DNA of 21,960 bases from Betaproteobacteria bacterium (lineage in GTDB: Bacteria; Pseudomonadota; Gammaproteobacteria; Burkholderiales; Usitatibacteraceae), in contig JAAOZZ010000189.1 in assembly GCA_012274175.1 (NCBI GenBank), forward strand, positions 1 through 21,960, read 5' to 3'. This document shows, in pieces, positions 7,589-15,299 of this stretch. Within the stretch, counting starts at the first letter, position 1. Each line of letters opens with the position of its first letter. A program made the position numbers and the translations under genes. The notes beneath the pieces are model-generated. The model was not told the DNA's origin. It worked only from the letters and a program-made list of their open reading frames with translations, and made no database searches.

Positions 7589-7620
7589 CGGACAGTCAGT
7601 TCCTTCCGGGAACCTTCGAC

Positions 7621-9060
7621 ATGAAGCACAGCCTCCAGCTCAAGCTATCGCAGCACCTCACGCTCACCCCGCAGCTGCAGCAATCGATCCGGCTGCTGCA
7701 GCTTTCCACGGTGGAGCTGAACCAGGAGCTGGAGCGCTACCTCGCCGAAAACCCCCTGCTCGAGCGCTCCGACATTGCTTCCGGCGACGAATCCCCGGCC
7801 GCGCCCGCCACCGACGCCGAGCCCCGCGCCGAGGCGCCCGCGAGTTCCGAGGAAGCGCGCGAGGAGCCGGCGAGCCTCGCCGAGGACCACGGCTTCGGCG
7901 ACGAGCACGCCCCCACCGGCGGCTCCCGGCGCGACGACGACGAGCGCGACGACTTCACCCAGTTCGCCGCCGCGGAGCCCACCCTGCATGAGCACCTGCT
8001 GCAGCAGATCCTCCTCACGGGCCTCACGCCGCGGGACAAGCGCATCGCGGAGTTCGTCGTGGGCCACCTGGACGAGGACGGCTACCTCAAGAGCGACCTC
8101 GAGGAGCTGCGGGAATCGGCGATCGCGGCGATGTCCGACGTCGAGATCGAGGAGCTGCAGATCGCGTTGCGGCACGTGCAGAACCTGGAGCCCACGGGCG
8201 TGGGCGCGCGCGACGCGGCCGAGTGCCTCGAGCTGCAATTGCGCGCGATGCCCGAGGACACGCCCCACCGCGCGGCCGCCATCGAGCTCGTGACCCGGCA
8301 CCTGGACGTGCTCGCCGCGCGGGACTTCACGCGCCTGAAGCGCCTGCTCGGCGTCTCCGAAGACGAGCTGCGGGAAGTGCACGCGCTCGTGCTGACACTC
8401 GACCCGAAGCCCGGCCGGGCCTTTGACCAGGGCGACGTGCGCTACATCGTGCCCGACGTCGTGGTGCGCAAGCTCTCGGGCCGCTGGACCGCCGCCCCCA
8501 ACCGCGACGCGATGCCGCGGCTGCGCATCAACAAGATGTACGCCGACATCCTCCAGGCCTCGCGCGAGAACGGCGGCAAGCACCTCTCGGGGCAGCTGCA
8601 GGAGGCGCGCTGGCTCATCAAGAACGTGCAGCAGCGCTTCGACACGATCCTGCGGGTGACCCAGGCGATCGTGGAGCGGCAGAAGAACTTCTTCGAGCAC
8701 GGCGAGGTCGCCATGCGCCCGCTCGTGCTGCGCGAGATCGCGGACGCGGTGGGCCTGCACGAATCCACCATTTCCCGCGTCACCACGCAGAAGTACATGC
8801 TCACGCCGCGCGGGATCTTCGAGCTGAAGTACTTCTTCGGCAGCCATGTTTCAACTGACACGGGTGGGGCCTGTTCGGCCACCGCCATCCGTGCTTTGAT
8901 CAAGCAGCTGGTGGCCGCCGAGGACGGGCGCAAGCCGCTGTCCGACCATCGCATCTCGGACATCCTCGCGCAGCAGGGCATCCAGGTCGCGCGCCGGACC
9001 GTGGCCAAGTACCGCGAAGCCCTGCACATCCAGCCGGCCAACCTGCGCAAGTCGATGTGA
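7621..9060 (+). CDS. rpoN: RNA polymerase sigma-54 factor
   Basis: The 479-residue sigma factor recognises -24/-12 promoters and needs an AAA+ enhancer-binding protein to open them. Region I (about 1-50) is the Gln/Leu-rich activator-response segment with LTPQLQQSIRLLQLST. Region II (about 55-115) is acidic and variable. Region III holds the core-binding domain and the helix-turn-helix near VLREIADAVGLHESTISRVT. The RpoN box ARRTVAKYRE (457-466) contacts the -24 element. Length is normal (E. coli 477). The short gap after lptB and the downstream hpf and ptsN genes are the standard proteobacterial arrangement. A likely target, the pilin promoter at 1004-1020, is in this same window. Confidence 0.97.
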   Translation: MKHSLQLKLSQHLTLTPQLQQSIRLLQLSTVELNQELERYLAENPLLERSDIASGDESPAAPATDAEPRAEAPASSEEAREEPASLAEDHGFGDEHAPTGGSRRDDDERDDFTQFAAAEPTLHEHLLQQILLTGLTPRDKRIAEFVVGHLDEDGYLKSDLEELRESAIAAMSDVEIEELQIALRHVQNLEPTGVGARDAAECLELQLRAMPEDTPHRAAAIELVTRHLDVLAARDFTRLKRLLGVSEDELREVHALVLTLDPKPGRAFDQGDVRYIVPDVVVRKLSGRWTAAPNRDAMPRLRINKMYADILQASRENGGKHLSGQLQEARWLIKNVQQRFDTILRVTQAIVERQKNFFEHGEVAMRPLVLREIADAVGLHESTISRVTTQKYMLTPRGIFELKYFFGSHVSTDTGGACSATAIRALIKQLVAAEDGRKPLSDHRISDILAQQGIQVARRTVAKYREALHIQPANLRKSM

Positions 9061-9103
9061 ACGTGGTTGCGAAGCACCGTCAACAATTGGAAAGGAGCGT
9101 CCG

Positions 9104-9430
9104 ATGAACCTGCACCTCACCGGCCACCACGTCGAGATCACGCCCGCGATCCGGGACTACGTCGTGTCGAAGCTCGAGCGCATCAGCCGCCACTTCGAGC
9201 ACGTGATCGACGTGAACGTGATCATGACCGTGGAGAAGCTCGACCAGAAGATCGAGGCCAACGTGCACCTCTCGGGAAAGGACATCCACGTGCAGTCCCA
9301 CGAAGCCGACATGTACGCGGCCATCGACTGCCTCATCGACAAGCTCGACCGCCAGGTGATCAAGCACAAGGAGCGCTTCCAGCTCTCGCGGCACGCCTCC
9401 GGCGGCATCAAGCGCCTTCCCCAGGCGTAG
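9104..9430 (+). CDS. hpf: Ribosome hibernation promoting factor, short form
   Basis: The 108-residue protein is a short HPF/YfiA-type factor that binds the decoding channel of the 30S subunit and promotes dimerisation or silencing of idle ribosomes. It begins MNLHLTGHHVEITPAIRDYV, with the family's basic C-terminal helix DKLDRQVIKHKERF. There is no long C-terminal dimerisation domain. A strong AAAGGAG lies just before the ATG. In proteobacteria hpf regularly follows rpoN and precedes ptsN, as here. Confidence 0.93.
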   Translation: MNLHLTGHHVEITPAIRDYVVSKLERISRHFEHVIDVNVIMTVEKLDQKIEANVHLSGKDIHVQSHEADMYAAIDCLIDKLDRQVIKHKERFQLSRHASGGIKRLPQA

Positions 9431-9448
9431 CGCGCGGGCCCCACGGGC

Positions 9449-9934
9449 ATGAACCTCGTCTCGCGCCTGCTTCCCCTGAACCACGTGCTGCTCGGCCTGG
9501 ACGTGAGCAGCAAGAAGCGCCTGTTCGAGCAGATCGGGCTGCTGTTCGAGAACTCGCGCCAGATCCCCCGCGCCCGGGTCTTCGACAGCCTCTTCGACCG
9601 CGAGAAGCTGGGTTCCACGGCGCTGGGCTACGGCGTGGCGATTCCCCACGGCCGCATCCGCACCCTGAAGGAGCCCGTCTGCGCGTTCGTGCGCACCGCC
9701 GCCCCGATCCCGTTCGAGGCGCCCGACGGCGAGCCGGTGAACCTGGTCTTCGCCATGCTCGTGCCCGAGCACGCCACCGAAGTGCACCTGGAGATGCTCT
9801 CGGAGCTGGCGCAGATGTTCAGCGACGCCGGCCTGCGCGAAGCGCTCGCCGCCACCGACGACATCCAGGCGGCGCACCGGCTGATCACCGAGTGGTCGCC
9901 CTATGCCCCGGCTCAGCGTTCAGCAGCTGTTTGA
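9449..9934 (+). CDS. ptsN: Nitrogen-PTS EIIA protein PtsN
   Basis: The 161-residue EIIA-Ntr protein is the terminal phospho-acceptor of the nitrogen PTS and regulates K+ transport, nitrogen and stress responses through its phosphorylation state. The active-site histidine is His67 in YGVAIPHGRI. The surrounding DREKLGSTALG and the later APDGEPVNLVFAMLVPEHATEVHL are family signatures. Its 3' end overlaps hprK by 32 bases (9903-9934), which points to coupled translation. The upstream PTS partners (EI-Ntr, NPr) are not in the window. Control of the antiporter gene product at 2104-4068 by PtsN is conceivable but not shown. Confidence 0.95.
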   Translation: MNLVSRLLPLNHVLLGLDVSSKKRLFEQIGLLFENSRQIPRARVFDSLFDREKLGSTALGYGVAIPHGRIRTLKEPVCAFVRTAAPIPFEAPDGEPVNLVFAMLVPEHATEVHLEMLSELAQMFSDAGLREALAATDDIQAAHRLITEWSPYAPAQRSAAV

Positions 9935-10865
9935 CGACCGGCGCGAGCGCCTCGGGCTCGAATGGTCCGCGGGCACCGCGGGCGCGACGCGCGAGTTCGA
10001 CGGCGACATGCTGCACCAGCCCGGCATCGGCCTCATCGGGCACCTGAACCTCATCCATCCCCTGCTCGCCCAGGTGATGGGCCCGCGCGAGGTCGGGTAC
10101 CTCGAAGGGCTCCCGCCCCCGATGCAGGAGCCCACGGCCGAGCGCATCTGCTCCGGCGACACGGTCTGCGTGATCGTGTGCGATGGCGTGGGCGTGCCCG
10201 CCGTCCTCGCGCGCGCCGCCGAAAAGGCGGGCATGGCCGTGCTCACCTCCGGGGAGCCCAGCCAGCACGTGATCAACGTGCTGCGGCCCTACATGCAGCA
10301 GGAGCTGGGCGAGGTGACGACGCTGCACGGCGTGATGCTCGACGTGCTGGAGATCGGAGTCCTCATCACGGGCGATTCTTCCATCGGCAAGAGCGAGCTC
10401 GCCCTGGAGCTCGTCTCCCGGGGACACGGCCTGGTGGCCGACGACGTGGTGGAGCTGCAGCAGATCGGGCCGGAGACGATCCAGGCGCGCTGCCCGCCGA
10501 TGCTGCGCGACTTCCTCGAGGTGCGCGGCCTGGGCGTGCTCAACATCCGTACGATCTTCGGCGAGACGGCGGTGCGGCCGAGGAAGGCGCTGCGCCTCAT
10601 CGTGCACCTCGACGCTCCCGAGGGCGGCCAGGAGCCCAAGAACCGGCTCGCGACGCGCTCGGGCACCCAGGAGATCCTGGGCGTGGAGATCCCCACCGTC
10701 ACCCTCGGGGTGGCGCCGGGACGCAACCTCGCGGTGCTCGTCGAAGCGGCGGTGCGAAACCACATCCTGCTCACCCGCGGCGTCGATTCGACGGGAGAAT
10801 TCATCGCGCGCAAGGAGGCGGCGATGCGCCTGGGGGGCGCGGCTCCCGACGACGGGCGCGACTGA
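9903..10865 (+). CDS. hprK: HPr kinase/phosphorylase
   Basis: The 320-residue bifunctional enzyme phosphorylates and dephosphorylates a serine in HPr-type proteins. In betaproteobacteria it belongs to a regulatory rather than sugar-transport PTS. The N-terminal domain (about 1-130) precedes the kinase core with His142, the P-loop GDSSIGKS (157-164), HGLVADD (175-181) and the HprK signature EVRGLGVLNI (206-215). The fourth P-loop residue is Ser where Gly is usual (GxSGxGKS); the Walker A rule GxxxxGKS is still met. The ATG at 9903 lies inside ptsN. The TGA shares its last base with the rapZ ATG (TGATG at 10863-10867). Confidence 0.95.
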   Translation: MPRLSVQQLFDDRRERLGLEWSAGTAGATREFDGDMLHQPGIGLIGHLNLIHPLLAQVMGPREVGYLEGLPPPMQEPTAERICSGDTVCVIVCDGVGVPAVLARAAEKAGMAVLTSGEPSQHVINVLRPYMQQELGEVTTLHGVMLDVLEIGVLITGDSSIGKSELALELVSRGHGLVADDVVELQQIGPETIQARCPPMLRDFLEVRGLGVLNIRTIFGETAVRPRKALRLIVHLDAPEGGQEPKNRLATRSGTQEILGVEIPTVTLGVAPGRNLAVLVEAAVRNHILLTRGVDSTGEFIARKEAAMRLGGAAPDDGRD

Positions 10866-11707
10866 TGCACCTTGTCCTCCTGTCGGGCGTATCCGGCTCG
10901 GGCAAGAGCGTGGCGCTGAAGGCCCTCGAGGACGCGGGCTATTTCTGCGTCGACAACCTGCCGGCCGATCTCATCGGGCCGCTCGCCGATTACGCCCTCG
11001 GCCTGGGCGAGCCGAAGGTGGCCATCAGCGCCGATGCGCGCAGCCGCGAGAGCCTCGGGCGCCTGCCCGCGATCGTCGAGAAGGAGCGCGCGCGCGGGAG
11101 CGAAGTGCGCGTGATCTTCCTCGACGCGAGCGACGAGAGCCTGCTCAGGAGGTTCGCCGAGACCCGCCGGCCGCATCCGCTCGCGCGCGAGGGCCAGGCG
11201 CTGCCGGCAGCGATCGCCGAGGAGCGTGGAGTGCTCGCGTGGCTGGCCGAGATCGGGCAGCGCATCGACACCAGCATGCTCACGCCCTCGCAGCTGCGCG
11301 GATGGATCCAGGACCTCGTGGTCACGGACCTCACGCGGCTCGCGCTGTGCTTCGAGTCCTTCGGCTTCAAGGGCGGCGTGCCCCTCGACGCGGATTTCGT
11401 CTTCGACGCGCGCTGCGTGGTGCCCAACCCGCACTACGATCCCCGCCTGCGGCCGCAGACCGGGCACGATCCCGAGGTCATCGCATTCCTCGAGCGCGAG
11501 ACCCAGGCCGGGATCTACATCGAGGACATCCAGCGGTTCCTGCAGCGATGGCTGCCGCGCTTCATGCTCGAGCAGCGCGCCTCGCTCACGGTCGCCATCG
11601 GCTGCACCGGCGGGCGCCACCGCTCGGTGTACATCGCCGACCAGCTCGCCGAGCGCTTCGCCTCCGACTACCAGGTCGTCCTGCGGCACCGCGACCTGAA
11701 GGACTAG
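10865..11707 (+). CDS. rapZ: RNase adapter protein RapZ
   Basis: The 280-residue P-loop protein resembles RapZ (YvcJ/YhbJ). In enterobacteria RapZ binds small RNAs and guides RNase E to GlmZ, tuning glucosamine-6-phosphate supply for the envelope. The Walker A motif GVSGSGKS is at residues 8-15 and DAGYFCVDNLPADL follows. The C-terminal RNA-binding domain ends with AIGCTGGRHRSVYIADQLAE, the most conserved stretch. The gene overlaps the hprK stop by one base, so translation is probably coupled. Whether the GlmZ role holds in this lineage is unknown. Confidence 0.94.
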   Translation: MHLVLLSGVSGSGKSVALKALEDAGYFCVDNLPADLIGPLADYALGLGEPKVAISADARSRESLGRLPAIVEKERARGSEVRVIFLDASDESLLRRFAETRRPHPLAREGQALPAAIAEERGVLAWLAEIGQRIDTSMLTPSQLRGWIQDLVVTDLTRLALCFESFGFKGGVPLDADFVFDARCVVPNPHYDPRLRPQTGHDPEVIAFLERETQAGIYIEDIQRFLQRWLPRFMLEQRASLTVAIGCTGGRHRSVYIADQLAERFASDYQVVLRHRDLKD

Positions 11708-11732
11708 CGCCCGCACGCGCTCGCTCGACCGA

Positions 11733-12344
11733 ATGATCAAGCTCTTCGCGCCGCCGCGGCGCACCGAGACCGTCCCGCTCTTTCCGCTGAAGACCGTGCT
11801 CTTCCCGGGCGCAGCACTGCCCCTGAAGATCTTCGAGGTCCGCTACATGGACATGGCGAAGGACTGCCTGAAGGGCGGCAAGCCGTTCGGCATCTGCCTC
11901 ATCCGCGAGGGCGCGGAAGTGGGCGTGCCCGCGGTGCCCGAGCCCGTGGGCTGCCTCGCGCGCATCGCCGAGTGCGACGTGGAGGAGCTGGGCGTGCTCG
12001 AGGTGCGCGCCGAGGGCCTCGAGCGCTTCCGCATCGAATCGACCGAGACCACGCGCCAGGGGCTCGTCGTGGGAGAGGTGGAGCGGTTCGCGCCCGAGCC
12101 CGAGGCGCCCGACGCACCCGGGCTCGCGCAGTGCGCCCTCTTCCTCCGGAAGGCGATCGCGGGCATAGGCCCGGGGCGCTTCGTGGCACCGCTGCGGTTC
12201 GACGACGCGAGCTGGGTGGGCTTCCGTCTGGCGGAGATCCTGCCGCTCAGGAGCGACGTGAAGCAGAAGCTGCTCGAGCTCACCGACGCGACGCTGCGCC
12301 TCGCGATCCTGGAGAAGTTCCTGCGCCAGCAGCGATTGATCTGA
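11733..12344 (+). CDS. Lon N-terminal (substrate-binding) domain protein
   Basis: The 203-residue product is a stand-alone LON substrate-binding domain. It starts with VPLFPLKTVLFPGAALPLKIFEVRY (residues 15-39; PLFPL and the Pro-Gly-Leu-Ile-Phe-Glu-Arg-Tyr pattern are typical). It contains GVPAVPEPVGCLARI in the middle and ends with a helical stretch QKLLELTDATLRLAILEKFL. It lacks the ATPase and protease domains of Lon, and the family role is not settled. It has no clear ribosome site and lies 25 bases behind rapZ, so it may be the tail of that operon. Its last 65 bases overlap the 3' end of the convergent mutY gene. Confidence 0.87.
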   Translation: MIKLFAPPRRTETVPLFPLKTVLFPGAALPLKIFEVRYMDMAKDCLKGGKPFGICLIREGAEVGVPAVPEPVGCLARIAECDVEELGVLEVRAEGLERFRIESTETTRQGLVVGEVERFAPEPEAPDAPGLAQCALFLRKAIAGIGPGRFVAPLRFDDASWVGFRLAEILPLRSDVKQKLLELTDATLRLAILEKFLRQQRLI

Positions 12345-13392
12345 GCAGGCGCTTCACGGGGCTGGGCAGCGCCGCGCCGTCCACGTCCTGGAGCGCGAGC
12401 CAGCTCCCGGCGCGGCCCGATCGCGCCCGCGCCGGGCGGCGCGCGTCGATGCGCCACGGCGTGACCTCGAGCGTGAAAGGGGTGAACCCATGCTCGAAAG
12501 GGTCCAGGGCCGACACCGTGCGCGCGGCGATTCCCCAGTCGCGCTCGAGGATGTGCTCCGGCGCGATCGAGACCTCGCCTTCCGGCAGCGACCATAGCCC
12601 GCCCCAGATGCCGCGCGCCGGCCGCTTCTCGAGCAGCACCTCGCCCCGGGAGAGGACTACCAGCATGGCCACGTGCCGGCGCGGCCGCTCGCGCCGCGCG
12701 CGGGGCGCGGGCAGCTCGGCGATCCGGCCCGAGGAAAGCGCCACGCAATCCGCGGCCACGGGACACAGCGAGCAGCGGGGATTTCGCGTGAGGCAGACGA
12801 CGGCGCCCAGGTCCATCATGCCCTGGGTATAGGCCTCGATGCCGCGGCGCGGCAGGCGCGCCTCGGCCGCGGCCCAGAGCGCGTCCCGGGTGGCGGCGCT
12901 CGCGGGGTCCGCATCGATGCCCCCGTGGCGGCAGAGCACGCGGCGGACATTGGCGTCGAGGATCGCGCGCCGCTCGCCGCTCGCGAAGGCGCAGATCGCC
13001 GCCGCGGTCGAGCGTCCCACGCCGGGCAGCGTCGCGAGGGCGTCGAACGAGCCGGGAAACTCGCCGCCGAAACGGGATTGCACTTCGCGCGCGGCACGCT
13101 GCAGGTTGCGGGCGCGCGCGTAATAGCCCAGCCCGCTCCACGCCGCCATCACCTCGTCGGGGTCCGCTTCGGCGAGGACGCGCACCGTGGGGAAGCGCTC
13201 GAGGAAGCGCGCGTAGTAGGGGATGACCGTCGCCACCTGGGTCTGCTGCAGCATGATCTCGGAGAGCCAGATTCGGTACGGGTCGCGCGTGCCCTGCCAT
13301 GGCAGGCCGTTGCGCCCATGGGCGCGCTGCCAGCGCACGACGCGCGTGGAGAAGGTCGGCGCGATCGGCGCTTTGCGGGCGGCACGGGGCAT
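12280..13392 (-). CDS. mutY: A/G-specific adenine DNA glycosylase MutY
   Basis: The 370-residue enzyme removes adenine mispaired with 8-oxoguanine. It carries catalytic Glu45 (WLSEIMLQQTQV), the helix-hairpin-helix LPGVGRSTAAAI (122-133), the catalytic-region Asp146 (ILDANVRRVLCR) and the [4Fe-4S] cluster with the exact spacing C200-x6-C207-x2-C210-x5-C216. A Nudix-like C-terminal domain (about 237-350) reads 8-oxoG; HGFTPFTLEV (301-310) and SPVKRLL (344-350) are its landmarks. About 20 extra residues follow the usual end and are encoded in the region overlapping the Lon-domain gene. In the likely ancestral arrangement its start faced the tRNA-Gly gene, before the islet separated them. Confidence 0.95.
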   Translation of the reverse strand: MPRAARKAPIAPTFSTRVVRWQRAHGRNGLPWQGTRDPYRIWLSEIMLQQTQVATVIPYYARFLERFPTVRVLAEADPDEVMAAWSGLGYYARARNLQRAAREVQSRFGGEFPGSFDALATLPGVGRSTAAAICAFASGERRAILDANVRRVLCRHGGIDADPASAATRDALWAAAEARLPRRGIEAYTQGMMDLGAVVCLTRNPRCSLCPVAADCVALSSGRIAELPAPRARRERPRRHVAMLVVLSRGEVLLEKRPARGIWGGLWSLPEGEVSIAPEHILERDWGIAARTVSALDPFEHGFTPFTLEVTPWRIDARRPARARSGRAGSWLALQDVDGAALPSPVKRLLRSIAAGAGTSPGSRGAASRR

Positions 13393-13420
13393 GGGTGGGA
13401 GTGTAACCGGGTGAGGCGGT

Positions 13421-13443
13421 TGGAGCGGGTGAAGGGAATCGAA
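13421..13443 (+). repeat. Left attachment-site-like copy of the tRNA-Gly 3' end
   Basis: This 23-bp block begins TGGAGCGGGTGAAGGG and is identical to the CCA end, acceptor strand and T-arm of the tRNA-Gly at 21820-21842, in the same orientation. The match stops abruptly on both sides. The rest of the tRNA is absent here. Confidence 0.85.
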
Positions 13444-13557
13444 AACATGACCGGCCCCTGATTCACAAGGCGTTCTCTCGAATCGTGTGATTTGCGTGTG
13501 AGTGTCCGGCTCGTTTGGATCACGAGCTGCGAAAAGCGATTCAGGTAGGGAGTGGGG
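13444..13557. other. Non-coding islet edge with a small hairpin
   Basis: These 114 bases hold no recognisable gene. A 6-bp stem GCTCGT/ACGAGC (13509-13514 and 13522-13527) with a seven-base loop lies here, without a T-run, so it is a poor terminator for the cyclase gene. TCACA and TGTGA inverted copies lie at about 13462 and 13487. They could be recombinase binding sites, but nothing proves it. Confidence 0.3.
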
Positions 13558-14592
13558 TTAGACGTTCGCCACGGGTGTCACGGGGGAGCCGACGGCGCCC
13601 GGCAGGCGCAACGGCGGCGCGGTCAGCATGAACGAATGGCGTCCATTCGCGCGCAGCCAGACGGCGAGATCCGAGAGGTGCCACAACTCGCCGAGCGGAA
13701 TTCCTCGCAGGAAGAGACAGTGATAGTGCAACGGAACGTACGACTCCGCGCCCGCGTCGCTGCCCAGCCCGATGCGCTCCACCGCATAGTTGTCCGCCGC
13801 GATGGCGGAAATCCGCGATTCCGTGATCCAGCCGAGCAACCTCGTGTCCGTGCCGTTCAGCGCCGCGCACATGCGATGGACGCGCTCGCGGTCGACCTGG
13901 CGGTTCATCGCGAGGAGCTCGCTCGCGAAACCGGTATGGATGCACAGGATGTCGCCGGGTCGGACCAGGATCCTGTCGCGCTCGAGGACCTCGCACAGCT
14001 CCGCGTAGCCCACGTTGCGGAATTCGCGCCCGAAGTGGTGCGCGAAATCGATCATCACTCCGCGCCCCTGGATGGGTCGGGCGGCGAAATTGTCGATCCC
14101 GAGCGGCATGGCGATGGAGCCGTGGCGTTCCTCGGGCGAGCGGATGTCCCGCCCTCCCAAGAAACCGTTGTAGTAGCAGAGCTCGGCCACGCCATCGCCG
14201 TCGACGTCGAACTCGTGGCCGATGTGCGCGAAGCTGTCCCACTGCGTCGAGTATTGCGTGCACAGGGTCACCACATCGTCGCAGCCCACGTCGCGAAAGC
14301 CCGGCCCCTCGTGCAGGCCGAAGCGATAGTTGAAGAAGGGCTGCCCGTGCCGTCGCGTGGCCCTGAGCGTCGGCGGAAAGCGGTGTGGGGCGAGCGCGCT
14401 TCCCCCCGGGTAGTCGAGCGGAAGGCTGAGGCAGAACGAGAGTCCCTCGACGATCTCCGAGGCCGCGTTCCGGAGGGTCTCCGGCGTGATGTAGTTGAGG
14501 CTGCCCAGCTGGTCGTCGTCGCCGAATTCGCCCCAGTTCGAGCCTTCGGGTCGGCGCGACCAGCGCCTCACGGCCGGCGTCGATCCGGACAT
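13558..14592 (-). CDS. Cyclase-family (kynurenine formamidase-like) metal hydrolase
   Basis: The 344-residue protein belongs to the cyclase family (PF04199-type fold), whose members hydrolyse or form cyclic amides, lactones or N-formyl bonds with a bound metal. Visible family marks are NWGEFGDDDQLGSLNYIT (19-36), TQYSTQWDSFAHIGHEFD (112-129; Gln-Trp-Asp and His123/His126 are likely metal or active-site residues), DILCIHTG (214-221) and the C-terminal PLHYHCLFLRGIPLGELWHL (288-305 region). There is no signal peptide. The ATG at 14592 comes three bases after the aldolase stop codon, so it is the third gene of an IclR-aldolase-cyclase operon. The open frame continues far upstream, but that part is the antisense shadow of the aldolase. 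The substrate cannot be deduced. Confidence 0.8.
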   Translation of the reverse strand: MSGSTPAVRRWSRRPEGSNWGEFGDDDQLGSLNYITPETLRNAASEIVEGLSFCLSLPLDYPGGSALAPHRFPPTLRATRRHGQPFFNYRFGLHEGPGFRDVGCDDVVTLCTQYSTQWDSFAHIGHEFDVDGDGVAELCYYNGFLGGRDIRSPEERHGSIAMPLGIDNFAARPIQGRGVMIDFAHHFGREFRNVGYAELCEVLERDRILVRPGDILCIHTGFASELLAMNRQVDRERVHRMCAALNGTDTRLLGWITESRISAIAADNYAVERIGLGSDAGAESYVPLHYHCLFLRGIPLGELWHLSDLAVWLRANGRHSFMLTAPPLRLPGAVGSPVTPVANV

Positions 14593-14594
14593 GG

Positions 14595-15299
14595 TCAAGC
14601 GCCTTTCGGCGGGCCGAGCGGGAAATCGCGCGCCCCGAGTCCGATCCAGTCGTTCACGTGGAAATACAGGAACGAGATGCCACGCCGCTGCCAATCCTGG
14701 AAGTCCCCCGGCTTGACGAGGATGCCCGACCTGCGGCCGGCGGCCTTCGCCCGGCGGCAAATGTCTTCGATCGCGGACGCCACTTCCGGGCCGCCGTAGT
14801 CGCCCGCGTGGCCCATGCTCTTCGAGAGGTCCACAGGCCCGATGAAGAACACGTCGATGCCCTCGATCGCGAGGATCTCGTCGAGCCGCTCGCAGGCAGC
14901 GCGACTTTCGACCTGCGCGACGATGATCTTCGACTCGTATGTCCTGGGGAAGCAGTAGCGCACGTCGCTCACGAGCTGCCGGAACTGTCCCGGGGTATCC
15001 AGCCGCGGAGCGACGATTCCGTCCACGCCTCGCAGCAGGATCCGCTCGATGACCCATGCCTCGGGCGAGAAGACGCGAACCAGGCTGCACAGCCCGGCCA
15101 GCCGCGCCGCGCGCGCCATGTCCTCCAGTCGTTCGATGTCCGCGCTTCCCTGCTCCAGGTCGATCATCACCGCATCCACGCCAAGCGGTGGGCGCCCGAG
15201 GAACTCCACGAGGGCGGGACTTGGGTAGTCGGGATTCACCACCGTCACCGGGCCGCGATGCAGCTTGTCCTTGAAGCGAATGGCGGGCGATTGCGTCAT
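14595..15299 (-). CDS. HpcH/HpaI aldolase/citrate lyase-family protein
   Basis: The 234-residue protein has the phosphoenolpyruvate/pyruvate-domain barrel of class II pyruvate aldolases, which split 4-hydroxy-2-keto acids into pyruvate and an aldehyde. The metal ligands fit Glu131 (AQVESRAA) and Asp157 (FIGPVDLSKSMG); Arg75 in LVRV would bind pyruvate. The loop that normally reads D-x-E-H carries IDLEQGS (46-52), so the usual catalytic histidine is Gln50. It is shorter than HpaI (about 260). Its ATG overlaps the stop of the upstream IclR gene (ATGA, 15299-15296), and the cyclase follows after two bases. The neighbours suggest a C-C cleavage or synthesis step in a catabolic route. Confidence 0.8.
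   Translation of the reverse strand: MTQSPAIRFKDKLHRGPVTVVNPDYPSPALVEFLGRPPLGVDAVMIDLEQGSADIERLEDMARAARLAGLCSLVRVFSPEAWVIERILLRGVDGIVAPRLDTPGQFRQLVSDVRYCFPRTYESKIIVAQVESRAACERLDEILAIEGIDVFFIGPVDLSKSMGHAGDYGGPEVASAIEDICRRAKAAGRRSGILVKPGDFQDWQRRGISFLYFHVNDWIGLGARDFPLGPPKGA

Noticed and set aside
13149..13523. Minus-strand frame at the left islet edge, considered as an integrase remnant
   Set aside because: The translation upstream of the mutY start shows no recombinase motif, and most of the frame is a shadow of mutY.
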